The notes beneath the pieces are model-generated. The model was not told where the DNA came from and ran no database searches. It saw only the letters and a program-made list of their open reading frames with translations. From the NCBI RefSeq assembly GCF_022170785.1, contig NZ_CP081870.1, positions 732,001-796,000 on the forward strand: 64,000 nucleotides of DNA, given 5' to 3'. Below are positions 16,175 to 24,536 of this stretch, one piece after another. The stretch is from Rossellomorea marisflavi (GTDB taxonomy: Bacteria; Bacillota; Bacilli; Bacillales; Bacillaceae_B). The position numbers were made by a program, and so were the translations under genes. The stretch's first letter is position 1; every line of letters begins with the position of its first letter.

Positions 16175-16675
16175 ATGACGATTTCCATATTGAATGAACA
16201 TGACGCGGAGGCATACCAGGAGCTCCGCCTGCAGGCACTGCAGACCAACCCGGAAGCATTCGGATCCACCTATGAACGGGAAGTTGCTTTTTCACGATCC
16301 TTTGTAGAAGAGCGCTTGAAACCATCTGACGATAAGTTCACCATGGGTGCGTGGGTGGACGGAGAGCTTGGCGGAATCGTCACCTTCGTCAGGGAAACGA
16401 GTCCGAAGATGGCGCATAAAGGCAACATCTTCGGCATGTTCGTCTCACCGGACATGCGCGGCAGGTCGGTGGGACGCTCCCTTCTGGAAGAACTGCTTCA
16501 GCATGTAAAGGGGCTTGATGGACTCGAGCAGATCATTCTCACAGTCGTCTCGGACAATGAGCCGGCCAAGCGTCTGTATACGAGTGCAGGATTCAAGGTG
16601 TTCGGGGTTGAGAAGCACGGGCTGAAGTTCGGTGGTTCTTATTATGATGAGGACTGGATGGTCTTGAGATTGTAG
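16175..16675 (+). CDS. GNAT acetyltransferase
   Basis: This 166-aa single-domain GNAT has the acetyl-CoA loop in MFVSPDMRGRSVGRSLLEEL and the final motif SDNEPAKRLYTSAGFKVFG. ATG 16175 follows AAGGAAG at good spacing. It is monocistronic, with a terminator at 16695. The substrate is unknown; the N-terminus (YQELRLQALQTNPEAFGSTY) is of the RimI-like small-substrate type frequent in Bacillus. Confidence 0.88.
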   Translation: MTISILNEHDAEAYQELRLQALQTNPEAFGSTYEREVAFSRSFVEERLKPSDDKFTMGAWVDGELGGIVTFVRETSPKMAHKGNIFGMFVSPDMRGRSVGRSLLEELLQHVKGLDGLEQIILTVVSDNEPAKRLYTSAGFKVFGVEKHGLKFGGSYYDEDWMVLRL

Positions 16676-16694
16676 ACGTCTATAGAAATTGATG

Positions 16695-16733
16695 AAACCT
16701 CCTATCAGTGGTATCGGAGGTTTTGCTTTTTTT
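16695..16733 (+). terminator. Rho-independent terminator
   Basis: The stem AAACCTCC (16695-16702) / GGAGGTTT (16716-16723), with partial extension into the loop, is followed by TTGC and seven Ts. Confidence 0.85.
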
Positions 16734-16788
16734 GTAGGAAAAACTTATTGGGACTGCAGGGAGCATGAAAGTGGTATGAAAACGAATA

Positions 16789-16842
16789 TTTGACAAAGTC
16801 AACTATATACATTACTATAAACGTATAGTTGACTTTGTCAAA
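16789..16842 (+). promoter_or_regulatory. Promoter bracketed by two MarR-type operators
   Basis: Two 19-bp arms (16789-16807 and 16824-16842) are perfect inverted copies. Each arm also contains its own palindrome TTGAC-AAA-GTCAA. The promoter -35 TTGACA (16790-16795) and -10 TACTAT (16813-16818, 17-bp spacing) lie in the left arm and the loop. Two repressor dimers could thus cover the -35 and the start site of the gene at 16862. The MarR protein encoded at 17181 is the likely ligand. Confidence 0.8.
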
Positions 16843-16861
16843 CGAATGGGAGGTATAACGG

Positions 16862-17074
16862 ATGACGATTAACCACGGTGGGGACCTTAGTGAAGGCTAT
16901 TTCATTGCGTATCTTACATTGATTATGAACAGCAGGGGATCAACATTGGAGGAGGCCAAGGCTTTTACCTTCAAACGATTGTTCCAGAATGACGAAGGAA
17001 CACTCGGCGATTATTCATATAGAAGATTCATTCAGGCATACCAGCACCTTGAACAAGAAGGTAGCTGTGCATGA
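16862..17074 (+). CDS. Small hypothetical protein preceding the MarR-paiAB locus
   Basis: This 70-aa soluble protein begins MTINHGGDLSEGYFIAYLTL and is helical with mixed charge. GGGAGGT precedes the ATG. It is expressed from a tightly organised promoter with twin palindromic operators, which argues that it is a real gene. No domain is recognised. Confidence 0.65.
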   Translation: MTINHGGDLSEGYFIAYLTLIMNSRGSTLEEAKAFTFKRLFQNDEGTLGDYSYRRFIQAYQHLEQEGSCA

Positions 17075-17076
17075 GG

Positions 17077-17099
17077 TCGGTGAGCCGGCCTTTTTTATT
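17077..17099 (+). terminator. Weak terminator
   Basis: A short stem GGTCGG / CCGGCC with a 4-nt loop is followed by TTTTTTATTTT, immediately after the 70-aa gene. Confidence 0.5.
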
Positions 17100-17130
17100 T
17101 TGTTGTATTTTGTTGCAAATACAACAAAAT
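17097..17130. promoter_or_regulatory. Palindromic operator upstream of the MarR gene
   Basis: The perfect 14-bp arms ATTTTGTTGTATTT (17097-17110) and its complement (17117-17130) surround TGTTGC. The core TTGTTGCAA resembles MarR-type sites, and a further TTGCAA-containing segment follows near 17158. It differs in sequence from the operator at 16789, so it may serve autoregulation or a second regulator. Confidence 0.6.
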
Positions 17131-17180
17131 GCCGTTATAGTTAAAGAAATTCATGCAATTGCAACAAAAGAGGTGAAGAG

Positions 17181-17651
17181 ATGACCGACGTTTTAAGGGA
17201 AATTGGAATGATTGCACGGGCGCTGGATTCTATCAGCAACATCGAATTCAAGGACGTCGATCTAACGAAGGGGCAATATCTCTACGTGGTGAGAATCTGC
17301 GAGAACCCCGGGATCATTCAGGAAAAGGTTGCCGACATGATTAAAGTGGACCGGACGACGGCTTCACGGGCCATTGCAAAATTGGAGGCGAGTGGATTCA
17401 TCGAGAAGGTCGCAGATGATCATAACAAGAAAATAAAGAAGTTGTACCCGACAGAGAAGGGCAGATCCATCTACCCGTTCATCAAGAAGGAGAATGACCA
17501 TTCCAATGCGATCGCCCTCAGCGGACTATCGGATGAGGAGTCGGATGCCCTGCTGTACCTTCTCCAGCGGGTACGGGAAAATGTAGAAGTGGACTGGGAT
17601 TGGGTGAAGAAAGGGAACAGGAGAACCTATGGGGGAGGTGACCCGGTATGA
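17181..17651 (+). CDS. MarR-family transcriptional regulator
   Basis: The 156-aa winged-helix protein has GQYLYVVRICENPGIIQEKV, then DMIKVDRTTASRAIAKLEAS as recognition helix and a wing GFIEKVADDHNKKIKKLYPT. MarR proteins act as dimers and are usually released by small aromatic or oxidising ligands. The gene overlaps paiA by 4 bp and so forms an operon with paiA and paiB, suggesting that it controls polyamine acetylation. Confidence 0.9.
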   Translation: MTDVLREIGMIARALDSISNIEFKDVDLTKGQYLYVVRICENPGIIQEKVADMIKVDRTTASRAIAKLEASGFIEKVADDHNKKIKKLYPTEKGRSIYPFIKKENDHSNAIALSGLSDEESDALLYLLQRVRENVEVDWDWVKKGNRRTYGGGDPV

Positions 17652-18169
17652 GGATCAGGCTGAGGAAATGTTCAGAGGAAGATTCCCTTCTCCTTAAGGA
17701 AATTGGACAGGAGACCTTCCGGGATACATTTGTGCAAGACAATGACCCAGAGGAATTAGAGGCGTACCTTGAACAGGCGTTTGCCCTCGGGAAACTGGAA
17801 AAAGAATTGGCAGACCCTTACTCATCCTTCTTTTTTGCCGAAATTAATGGTGACATTGCCGGCTATGTGAAACTTAATGAGGGGGGTGCCCAGACTGAGC
17901 AGATGGGCAGGGATTCATTGGAAATCGAGCGCATCTACGTTCGGAAATCCCATCACCGACAAGGGGTGGGGAAAGCGTTGATGTTAAAAGCAGTCGAAGA
18001 GGCTGAGGTGAAAGGGCGCAATCGTATATGGCTTGGGGTTTGGGAGAAGAACGCACATGCGATTTCTTTTTATGAAAAGTGGGGCTTCAAGCGTACCGGA
18101 TCTCACACCTTTATGATGGGGGATGAGGAACAAATCGACTTGATCATGACTAAGATACTGACAGATTGA
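17648..18169 (+). CDS. paiA: Spermine/spermidine acetyltransferase PaiA-like
   Basis: The 173-aa GNAT protein has IERIYVRKSHHRQGVGKALM as the acetyl-CoA loop and WEKNAHAISFYEKWGFKRTG at the C-terminus, with the PaiA-type N-terminus (QETFRDTFVQDNDPEELEAY). PaiA of Bacillus subtilis N-acetylates spermidine and spermine and is paired with paiB, as here. It is translationally coupled to the MarR gene and followed by paiB after 13 bp. Confidence 0.88.
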   Translation: MRIRLRKCSEEDSLLLKEIGQETFRDTFVQDNDPEELEAYLEQAFALGKLEKELADPYSSFFFAEINGDIAGYVKLNEGGAQTEQMGRDSLEIERIYVRKSHHRQGVGKALMLKAVEEAEVKGRNRIWLGVWEKNAHAISFYEKWGFKRTGSHTFMMGDEEQIDLIMTKILTD

Positions 18170-18182
18170 GAGGAGAATGAGG

Positions 18183-18794
18183 ATGTATAGACCCAAGCAA
18201 TTTCAAATGAATGATGAAATAGAAATCTTTCAGCTAATCGAGGATAACGGGTTTGCCATCCTGTTCTCCCAGCACCAAGGTTCCCCTTGGGCGACTCATC
18301 TACCGCTGATGGTGGACCGGCGCGACCGTGTCCTCTATGGACATATGGCGAGACCGAATGGTCAGTGGAAGGATGCGGAGGGGCAGGAAGTACTGGCTGT
18401 TTTCCAAGGGGCCCATGCTTACATTTCCCCGACCTGGTATGAGTCGGATCAAGAGGTTCCGACCTGGAATTATGAAGCTGTCCATGTATACGGCACCTTT
18501 GAAATCATTGAAGACGGTGAGGAGATGACCGACTCCCTGACGCGTCTGGTCGATCAATATGAAGGACCGGAAAGTACTTATTCACTGAACCATGTCAGTG
18601 AGAATAAGCTCCACGGCCTGCAGAAAGGCATCGTCGCCTTCCGGATCCCCATCAGCCGCATGGAGGGAAAAGCCAAGTTCAGCCAGCATCATCCCGAAGA
18701 AAGGCGCCGATCCGTCGCCCACGAATTGAGGAGAACCGGTCGCGAAGGGGATGCTATGGTAGCACAACGAATGGAAAAAGGGTTGGACCATTGA
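18183..18794 (+). CDS. paiB: FMN-binding regulator PaiB-like
   Basis: The 203-aa protein has a split-barrel FMN-binding fold: LIEDNGFAILFSQHQ, ATHLPLMVD, GHMARPNGQW, FQGAHAYISPTWYES and the C-terminal KFSQHHPEERR typical of PaiB. I set the start at ATG 18183 because family members begin MY and AGGAG sits 7 bp upstream; ATG 18177 is also possible. PaiB acts with PaiA in sporulation and protease regulation in Bacillus subtilis. Confidence 0.88.
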   Translation: MYRPKQFQMNDEIEIFQLIEDNGFAILFSQHQGSPWATHLPLMVDRRDRVLYGHMARPNGQWKDAEGQEVLAVFQGAHAYISPTWYESDQEVPTWNYEAVHVYGTFEIIEDGEEMTDSLTRLVDQYEGPESTYSLNHVSENKLHGLQKGIVAFRIPISRMEGKAKFSQHHPEERRRSVAHELRRTGREGDAMVAQRMEKGLDH

Positions 18795-18875
18795 ATCATT
18801 TTCCAGGAATCATGATCATTTTTCCCTCTAAAGGGTAACACTGTAGGTGAGAACCTTATAGAAAGAGGGATGATC

Positions 18876-19424
18876 ATGAAGAAATACATACTGGTAATCG
18901 GAGCCGCTGCTCTATTGGCACTGGCGGGATGCGGCAATAGCCCGGACAGTCAGTCGGATAAAAAGGAATCACATGACGAGCATGCGGATATGAACCATTC
19001 AGGTTCGGCCGAAATGCCCGAAGGACTTGAAGAAGCGGCAAACCCTGAATTCGAGACCGGAAGCAAAGTCACCATCAAGGCAGATCACATGAAGGGCATG
19101 GACGGGGCAGAAGGTATGGTCACCGGCGCCTATGATACCACTGCCTACGTCGTCGACTATAAGCCGACCGATGGAGGAGAAGAAGTGAAGGATCATAAGT
19201 GGGTGATCCAGGAAGAAATCAAAGACGCAGGGGACGAAGAACTCAAACCCGGCACCGAGGTCACCCTGGAAGCCGACCACATGAAAGGCATGAAAGATGC
19301 CAAAGCCACGATCGTCTCTGCGGAGAAAACAACGGTGTATACTGTTGACTATCAGCCAACAGATGGTGGAGACATGGTGAAGAATCATAAGTGGGTTGTA
19401 GAAAGTGAATTGGAGTCTGAATAA
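18876..19424 (+). CDS. ydhK: YdhK-like lipoprotein with two DUF1541 repeats
   Basis: The protein has a lipoprotein signal (lipobox LAGC) and a His/Asp-rich linker (DEHADMNHS), then two homologous repeats of about 60 residues, each with KADHMKGM / EADHMKGM, a TTAYVVDY / TTVYTVDY strand and KDHKWV / KNHKWV. This is the DUF1541 family. The methionine/histidine content suggests surface metal (copper) binding, which is inference. AAAGAGGG fits ATG 18876 better than 18870. Confidence 0.85.
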   Translation: MKKYILVIGAAALLALAGCGNSPDSQSDKKESHDEHADMNHSGSAEMPEGLEEAANPEFETGSKVTIKADHMKGMDGAEGMVTGAYDTTAYVVDYKPTDGGEEVKDHKWVIQEEIKDAGDEELKPGTEVTLEADHMKGMKDAKATIVSAEKTTVYTVDYQPTDGGDMVKNHKWVVESELESE

Positions 19425-19433
19425 GGATGCGTG

Positions 19434-19461
19434 AGCCGGCATGGATGTGCCGGTTTCTTTG
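19434..19461 (+). terminator. Rho-independent terminator
   Basis: The stem GCCGGCA (19435-19441) / TGCCGGT (19448-19454) is followed by TTCTTT. Confidence 0.75.
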
Positions 19462-19558
19462 GAATTCTGTGACTAGCAAAAAGGGTTTTTCATTCTGATA
19501 TGGAAGGGTATAGAAAAGGGTGATCTACCATGATGTCTACGATCATTGGAGGGATTCG

Positions 19559-19708
19559 ATGGAGAAGCATCCGAAAAATGAGACCGGGAAAATCCAACAT
19601 GAAGATAGGCAAAAAAAGAGACGGAAATGGATAGTGGGCAGTGATGTCCAAGTTGTTATCATCGCATTGGTTTTTTTGGGGATGATGATTTTTCAGTTGG
19701 TGGAATAA
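19559..19708 (+). CDS. Small C-terminal-anchored membrane protein
   Basis: This 49-aa protein has a very basic N-terminus (MEKHPKNETGKIQHEDRQKK) and one C-terminal hydrophobic span (VQVVIIALVFLGMMIFQLV). GGAGGG at 19547 is well placed for ATG 19559. No family is recognised. The 238 bp after it hold no further gene; a weak hairpin with a T-run lies near 19793-19818. Confidence 0.6.
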   Translation: MEKHPKNETGKIQHEDRQKKRRKWIVGSDVQVVIIALVFLGMMIFQLVE

Positions 19709-19946
19709 ATCTATGAGGTTAAGCAATGGGAAGGGCAGCTTATCATAGTGAGTATTGTTCGTGGATTGGTTTTTTGAATTGATAAGATGAAGAGTCGTTC
19801 CACCGGGGAATGGCTTTTTATTTTGACTGAAACTTTTTTTCATCCTCGCCCGTCTTTACCGCAGAACAATATAGGCTCTTATTTCTCCTATTTTTATACA
19901 AAAATAGTATGATGGAAGTGATAGAAAAGAAGAATAGGGTGGTTGC

Positions 19947-20585
19947 ATGCATGGGAAAATGAAAAGCGGATTGGTGTTGGTTTTTAGTTTGGTGGCAGGG
20001 ATCTGGATTTACATGGAGTATTTCTTTAATATGTTGCCTCGGTTCTTTTCCAATATGGAGAATATCGAGAAGACAATTCTCTCCATGGCGATTGCTGTAC
20101 TGACAATCTACGTTCTTCTGAAGTTGGTCTTGGGCATGGCTACGAAATGGGATCGGTACGCTCTGCTGCTCGCATACTTCACGGTCCTGATCTTCGGTCT
20201 GTTGAGGCCGGATGGGCAGTATAGCAACGGGACGGGTGATGTGTCATGGAATCCCATTGCTTTCTTGTCGGACATACAAGGGGACCCGGCCTCACAATGG
20301 GTCATGGTGATCAACCTGATCATCTTTGTTCCTATGTATTTTCTTCTCGCAGTTTCCAATGTGTTGAAGGGATTTAAGGGGCGATTCTTATTGTTCCAAG
20401 GTGTTGCCTGGACGTTGGAGTGGATGCAGCACATTCTGAATGTCGGACAGTTTGATCTGTCCGATCTGCTCTTATACACGGTCGGATTCTTGATTGGATA
20501 CGGGATAGCCTTGCCTATCTTGAAAGTGGGGATTGGGAGGTATCCAGTGGAAGCGGTTCGGTACAGACGATTTGGAAGGGGATAA
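19947..20585 (+). CDS. VanZ-like membrane protein
   Basis: The 212-aa protein has five hydrophobic spans and the VanZ-family pattern of a polar ISWNPIAF-like stretch (here VSWNPIAFLSD) followed by NLIIFVPMYFL, the E of WTLEWMQ and a C-terminal DLLLYTVGFLIGYG. VanZ-family proteins include a teicoplanin-resistance factor, but most are uncharacterised. It sits 24 bp before the alcohol dehydrogenase gene and may be co-transcribed. Confidence 0.85.
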   Translation: MHGKMKSGLVLVFSLVAGIWIYMEYFFNMLPRFFSNMENIEKTILSMAIAVLTIYVLLKLVLGMATKWDRYALLLAYFTVLIFGLLRPDGQYSNGTGDVSWNPIAFLSDIQGDPASQWVMVINLIIFVPMYFLLAVSNVLKGFKGRFLLFQGVAWTLEWMQHILNVGQFDLSDLLLYTVGFLIGYGIALPILKVGIGRYPVEAVRYRRFGRG

Positions 20586-20609
20586 TGGACCAACAAGGAG
20601 GAGAGTAAG

Positions 20610-21788
20610 ATGAGTAGTTCAAAACTAGTATTTGCGTCTCTTAGCTATACAGGGTGGGGATCGTTGGAGAACCTACTTCCTGAAGTGAGGAAGGCGGAGG
20701 CAAAGAGGATCCTCATTGTCACGGATCCGCAACTGGTCGAAATCGGGTTGACCCGGAATGTCACGGTACCCCTTGAGGAAGATGGATTCGACATCACCTT
20801 GTATACAGAAGTGGTGCCTGAGCCCCCGCTCTCTGTTGGGGAACAACTGGTGGCATTCACTAGGGAAGGAGGTTTCGACCTAGTGATCGGGATGGGGGGA
20901 GGGAGTGCTCTCGACCTGGCCAAGATGACTGCAGTTCTGTCTCAGCAGGAAGGGCGTGTAGAGGATTATCTGAATCTATCAGGCACGAAGGAAATCCAAG
21001 CGAAGGGACTTCCGAAGATCCTCCTCCCGACCACAGCGGGAACCGGTTCGGAAGTGACCAACATTGCCGTCCTCTCTTTAGATTCCACGAAGGATGTCGT
21101 GACCCATGACAACCTATTGGCGGACGTTGCCATCATTGATCCCAAACTCACGCTGACGGTGCCACCAAAGGTGACGGCGGCCACAGGGATCGATGCCCTG
21201 ACCCATGCTGTCGAGGCATATGTCTCGATCAATGCAAGCCCTACAACGGACGCCTTGTCCCTGCATGCAATCAGGTTGATTGCCGGATCTATTCGTACGG
21301 CTGTAAGGGATGGTTCCAATCGGCAGGCACGCATTGATATGAGCTACGGAAGCTATATCGCGGGTCTTGCCTTCTTCAATGCAGGCGTAGCAGGTGTCCA
21401 TGCCCTCGCCTATCCCCTTGGTGGTCAGTTCCACATTTCCCACGGTGAATCTAATGCCGTCCTCCTTCCTTATGTGATGGGGTATATCCGGAAGAGCTGT
21501 GAAGGGAGGATGGCAGACGTATTGGAAGCGATCGAAGGCAGGTCCAATGACTTGTCTAAGGAAGAAGCCTCAAGAAAATGCGTGGAAGAATTGGTTAGGA
21601 TCGTCAGAGATGTCGGTATCCCACAGCGATTGTCCCAGTTCGATATCCCAGAATCAGCCCTTGAAGAGCTGACGAAGGACGGTGTGAAACAGAAGAGACT
21701 GTTAGCAAGGAGTCCGATGGTGCTGGAGGAAGCGGATATCCACAGGATTTATCAAGCGGCTTATGATGGAGAAGTCGTGGAAGGGTAA
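20610..21788 (+). CDS. Iron-containing (group III) alcohol dehydrogenase
   Basis: The 392-aa protein carries the NAD-binding GMGGGSALDLAK loop, PTTAGTGSEVTN, the metal-ligand helix ATGIDALTHAVEAYVS and GVAGVHALAYPLGGQFHISH with the metal histidines. This is the DhaT/YugJ-like class that interconverts aldehydes and alcohols with NAD(H). AAGGAGGAG precedes the ATG. Cytoplasmic; the physiological substrate is not readable. Confidence 0.9.
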   Translation: MSSSKLVFASLSYTGWGSLENLLPEVRKAEAKRILIVTDPQLVEIGLTRNVTVPLEEDGFDITLYTEVVPEPPLSVGEQLVAFTREGGFDLVIGMGGGSALDLAKMTAVLSQQEGRVEDYLNLSGTKEIQAKGLPKILLPTTAGTGSEVTNIAVLSLDSTKDVVTHDNLLADVAIIDPKLTLTVPPKVTAATGIDALTHAVEAYVSINASPTTDALSLHAIRLIAGSIRTAVRDGSNRQARIDMSYGSYIAGLAFFNAGVAGVHALAYPLGGQFHISHGESNAVLLPYVMGYIRKSCEGRMADVLEAIEGRSNDLSKEEASRKCVEELVRIVRDVGIPQRLSQFDIPESALEELTKDGVKQKRLLARSPMVLEEADIHRIYQAAYDGEVVEG

Positions 21789-21826
21789 AAACAATAATGT
21801 GAAAGAGGCGGTAGATCATAAACGAT

Positions 21827-22012
21827 TTGCGGAGAGAGTACAAAGAACTGGATGCTTATTACAATCAGAAGAAATCGAATGTTGATCACTTACTGTTGAT
21901 GCTGGAGAAGAACGGATTGTTTATCTTCTTGATGTATGTTCCATTCTGGCTTTTCTTCAAAGGTTTCGGCTTTCTGTTTAAGTGGATCAACAGGCGGTTC
22001 AAGAAGAGATGA
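21827..22012 (+). CDS. Small membrane-associated protein
   Basis: This 61-aa protein has a charged N-terminal helix (REEY/RREYKELDAYYNQKK) followed by a hydrophobic span (GLFIFLMYVPFWLFFKGFGF) and a basic tail. It starts at TTG 21827 with AGAGGCGG somewhat distant (about 14 bp), so the start is uncertain. It follows the dehydrogenase by 38 bp and ends just before a strong terminator. Confidence 0.55.
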   Translation: MRREYKELDAYYNQKKSNVDHLLLMLEKNGLFIFLMYVPFWLFFKGFGFLFKWINRRFKKR

Positions 22013-22033
22013 CCGAATGTACTCAAGCAGTAA

Positions 22034-22063
22034 AGCCGGCATCTGGATGCCGGCTCATTTTTA
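22034..22063. terminator. Terminator between convergent genes
   Basis: The perfect 9-bp stem AGCCGGCAT / ATGCCGGCT with loop CTGG is followed by CATTTTTAT. It ends the dehydrogenase transcript and lies at the stop of the leftward VOC gene. Confidence 0.85.
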
Positions 22064-22456
22064 TATCAGTGTCATCTGCCATGATACCCCGAATCGATCA
22101 TTGACCCAGCCGAACTTCTGGCTGAACCCATAACCACCAAGAGGCATGAGGGCACTTCCGCCGTCGAGAAGCTTCTCGTAAACGTGATCGATCTCTTCTT
22201 CACTGCTGCACTCCAGGAAGATTGAGAAGGCAGGGGTGAAGGTGAATCCATGCTTGATATGACTGTCGATGCACATGAACTCCTGACCCTTGATGGTGAA
22301 AGTAGCCGTCATAACGGTACCCTCCTCACCAGGCCCTTCAGCTCCGTAACGGTTGATGCTTGTGATCTCCGAATCTTCTATGATGGACGTGTAGAACGTC
22401 ATGGCTTCTTCGGCGTCGGCGTTTTGGAACATAAGGAACGGGGTGGCTTTTTTCAT
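22061..22456 (-). CDS. VOC-family protein, PhnB/YjdN-like
   Basis: The 131-aa glyoxalase-fold protein begins MKKATPFLMFQNADAEEAMT and contains FTIKGQEFMCIDS, FTPAFSIFLECSSEEEID and GWVNDRFGVSWQ, the pattern of the PhnB / 3-demethylubiquinone-methyltransferase-like subgroup. Such proteins often bind metals or sequester small molecules; a precise function cannot be given. It is divergent from the small membrane protein gene at 22615. Confidence 0.88.
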   Translation of the reverse strand: MKKATPFLMFQNADAEEAMTFYTSIIEDSEITSINRYGAEGPGEEGTVMTATFTIKGQEFMCIDSHIKHGFTFTPAFSIFLECSSEEEIDHVYEKLLDGGSALMPLGGYGFSQKFGWVNDRFGVSWQMTLI

Positions 22457-22614
22457 GGAAATCCTCCTAGTGGGTGAGTCATGAATCTAACGTTATAGTA
22501 GCACATAGATGGAACGCTGGAAAAGCTTGTATGGAAGAAAAGGTGTGGGAAGAGCGGTCCCGTTCACCTCTTATCGAGAAGTCCAATGCCATTAATAGAC
22601 GGAGGAGTGGTTAC

Positions 22615-23022
22615 GTGTATTTCCCTTCAAAAAAAGACGGGTGGATGGGATTCCTTCATCTTATCATCCTGTTTCTCTGTTTCGGACTGCCGGTTTTATC
22701 CGATGAGTGGGTCTGGATCTTTGTAATCCCACTGGTGCTTGGTGTCGTGAACCTTCTTATCTGGTTCCGGACGGGTTATCGTGTAGAGGCGGAGGAAGTG
22801 GTGATATATTATGGTCCTATCACCTTACGGGTTCCCATCCAAGAGATTGAGAGAGTGGCTTTTATAAAGAGTCCGTTTGTGGGGCCGGCGCTTTCAGTGG
22901 ACCGGATAGGGATTACCTACTCTGCCTCAAAGTTTCTGACGGTTTCCCCCAGGAATCAAGAGGAGTTCCTGCAGGTTTTGAGGGAATCAAATCCTAATCT
23001 GGTTGTAGATCGGAGGGACTGA
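22615..23022 (+). CDS. PH-domain-like membrane protein (DUF1200/YyaB-like)
   Basis: I start this 135-aa protein at GTG 22615, which follows GGAGGAG and gives the family-typical beginning MYFPSKKDGW. Two hydrophobic spans (FLHLIILFLCFGLPV and WIFVIPLVLGVVNLLIW) precede a soluble PH-like domain with YRVEAEEVVIYYGPITLRVP and ITYSASKFLTVSPRNQEEFL. It is membrane-anchored with unknown function. Confidence 0.8.
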   Translation: MYFPSKKDGWMGFLHLIILFLCFGLPVLSDEWVWIFVIPLVLGVVNLLIWFRTGYRVEAEEVVIYYGPITLRVPIQEIERVAFIKSPFVGPALSVDRIGITYSASKFLTVSPRNQEEFLQVLRESNPNLVVDRRD

Positions 23023-23080
23023 CTAAATCGGGATGCTCCTAATCTGGTAATAAGAGCTTCATTGAATAGTGTGTTTTCTA

Positions 23081-23117
23081 AAATGTCCACCCGCTTGAAC
23101 AGTCGGTGGACATTTTT
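23081..23117. terminator. Bidirectional terminator
   Basis: The 11-bp perfect stem AAATGTCCACC / GGTGGACATTT with a 13-nt loop and T/A flanks lies between the convergent YyaB-like and HAD genes. Confidence 0.85.
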
Positions 23118-23142
23118 GGTTGTGACTCCCTGCTGTATACGA

Positions 23143-23916
23143 TTAGGATGTGACACGTTCTGGTGCGAAGGCATCGCTCAATTCCATCAACTTTGCGATG
23201 ATATCCTCTTCTATTTCTGTAGTGTACGGAATGCTTTCAGTACAATGCGGGCGTAACGCCTGATGGTCGCCGATCATGACGGCGTGCCTGGCACCTTTAA
23301 ACATGGTGATGTCATTGGCGTCGTTACCGAAGGCGATGTAATCGGTGATGTTCAGGTGAGAGAGTGCTGCACGCTTGTGGATACCTTTCGGGCTGCAGTC
23401 AATCACATCCTCCTGTGCATGGAGGTGGAGGACGAGGTCCATTTCTCCGAGCTTTTTCAGAAGGCTTTCTTTTTCAGTTGCGCTAAGGATGAGCAGCTTC
23501 ACGATGGAGGGATGCTCACTGACGGGTATATTCTTGGCAAGACGATGAGGATCGAGGTTGGTCAGGATCGGGTGATCGGTTCTGCCCGTATACGAATAAT
23601 CCCACTCCCCGTCAATCAGGTAGGTGGCTTGATGCTCATGAAGGGTGCTCATCAGGGTCTCGACATTGGTCGGTGAAAAAGCCCGAGAAAACGTGATGTT
23701 CCCGTTTTCGGAAATCAGTGCTCCGTTCCCGCCGATCAGCGTCCCACTATGAAAAGGCTTTGGCAGGACAGGGAGCATGTCCCGGATGGGTCTGGCCGAG
23801 GCGAATACAATCCGGTGTCCGGCTTCTTCAAGTTGATGGAGTGCACGGGTTATGGCTGGTGAGAGGGGTTTTCCTTTAAAGCAGATGGTTCCGTCTAAAT
23901 CAAAAATGAAATGCAT
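23143..23916 (-). CDS. HAD-superfamily hydrolase (Cof-like)
   Basis: The 257-aa protein has motif I FDLDGTIC, motif II in FASARPI, a C2-type cap (about 85-190), motif III lysine in KGIHKRAAL and motif IV FGNDANDITMF. This is the Cof/YwpJ-type sugar- or nucleotide-phosphate phosphatase class. It is monocistronic, leftward and faces a bidirectional terminator. The substrate is unknown. Confidence 0.9.
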   Translation of the reverse strand: MHFIFDLDGTICFKGKPLSPAITRALHQLEEAGHRIVFASARPIRDMLPVLPKPFHSGTLIGGNGALISENGNITFSRAFSPTNVETLMSTLHEHQATYLIDGEWDYSYTGRTDHPILTNLDPHRLAKNIPVSEHPSIVKLLILSATEKESLLKKLGEMDLVLHLHAQEDVIDCSPKGIHKRAALSHLNITDYIAFGNDANDITMFKGARHAVMIGDHQALRPHCTESIPYTTEIEEDIIAKLMELSDAFAPERVTS

Positions 23917-24004
23917 GGGTGGTCTCCTAAGAATATTTGATATAATTTATCGTATCAGTAATAACTTTCCGTTTACATAGTTTTTTTCAAAGGAGCGGTT
24001 GTAT

Positions 24005-24478
24005 ATGAACATTCGTCAATTAGATAGTCAGGATTATTATGAGATATCCCCGGTGATCAATGAGTGGTGGGGTGGAAGGAATATGGCCGACATGCTCCCG
24101 AAAGTCTTCTTCGACCACTTCCAGGATACAAGTTTCGTGATGGAACGGGGAGGCAGAATAGTGGGTTTCTTGGTCGGATTCCTCTCGCAGTCAAAGAAAG
24201 GGGAGGCCTATATCCACTTTGTTGGCGTTCACCCGGAATACCGTCAACTGGGGATTGGAAAGGCATTATATGAGCAATTCTTTGCCGAGGCAAGCAGTCG
24301 TGGCTGTCAAAAGGTGCGCTGCCTCACTTCCCCGGTGAATACGGGGTCGATTGCCTACCATACGAGAATGGGGTTCAAGATAGAGAAGGGGGATAAGCTG
24401 ACGGACTCCGGTATCCATGTTCATTCTGACTATGATGGGAAGGGGCAGGATCGTGTGCTGTTTGTGAAAGCTTTTTAG
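24005..24478 (+). CDS. GNAT acetyltransferase
   Basis: The 157-aa protein has VGVHPEYRQLGIGKALYEQF as acetyl-CoA loop and TSPVNTGSIAYHTRMGFKIE at the end. AGGAGCGG precedes ATG 24005. The promoter region shares the 82-bp gap with the divergent HAD gene. The acceptor substrate is unknown. Confidence 0.88.
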   Translation: MNIRQLDSQDYYEISPVINEWWGGRNMADMLPKVFFDHFQDTSFVMERGGRIVGFLVGFLSQSKKGEAYIHFVGVHPEYRQLGIGKALYEQFFAEASSRGCQKVRCLTSPVNTGSIAYHTRMGFKIEKGDKLTDSGIHVHSDYDGKGQDRVLFVKAF

Positions 24479-24536
24479 AATGGGTTATGTTATAAGAGTT
24501 GTGACTTTATTCCTATTTTCGCTAAACAATGAGACC

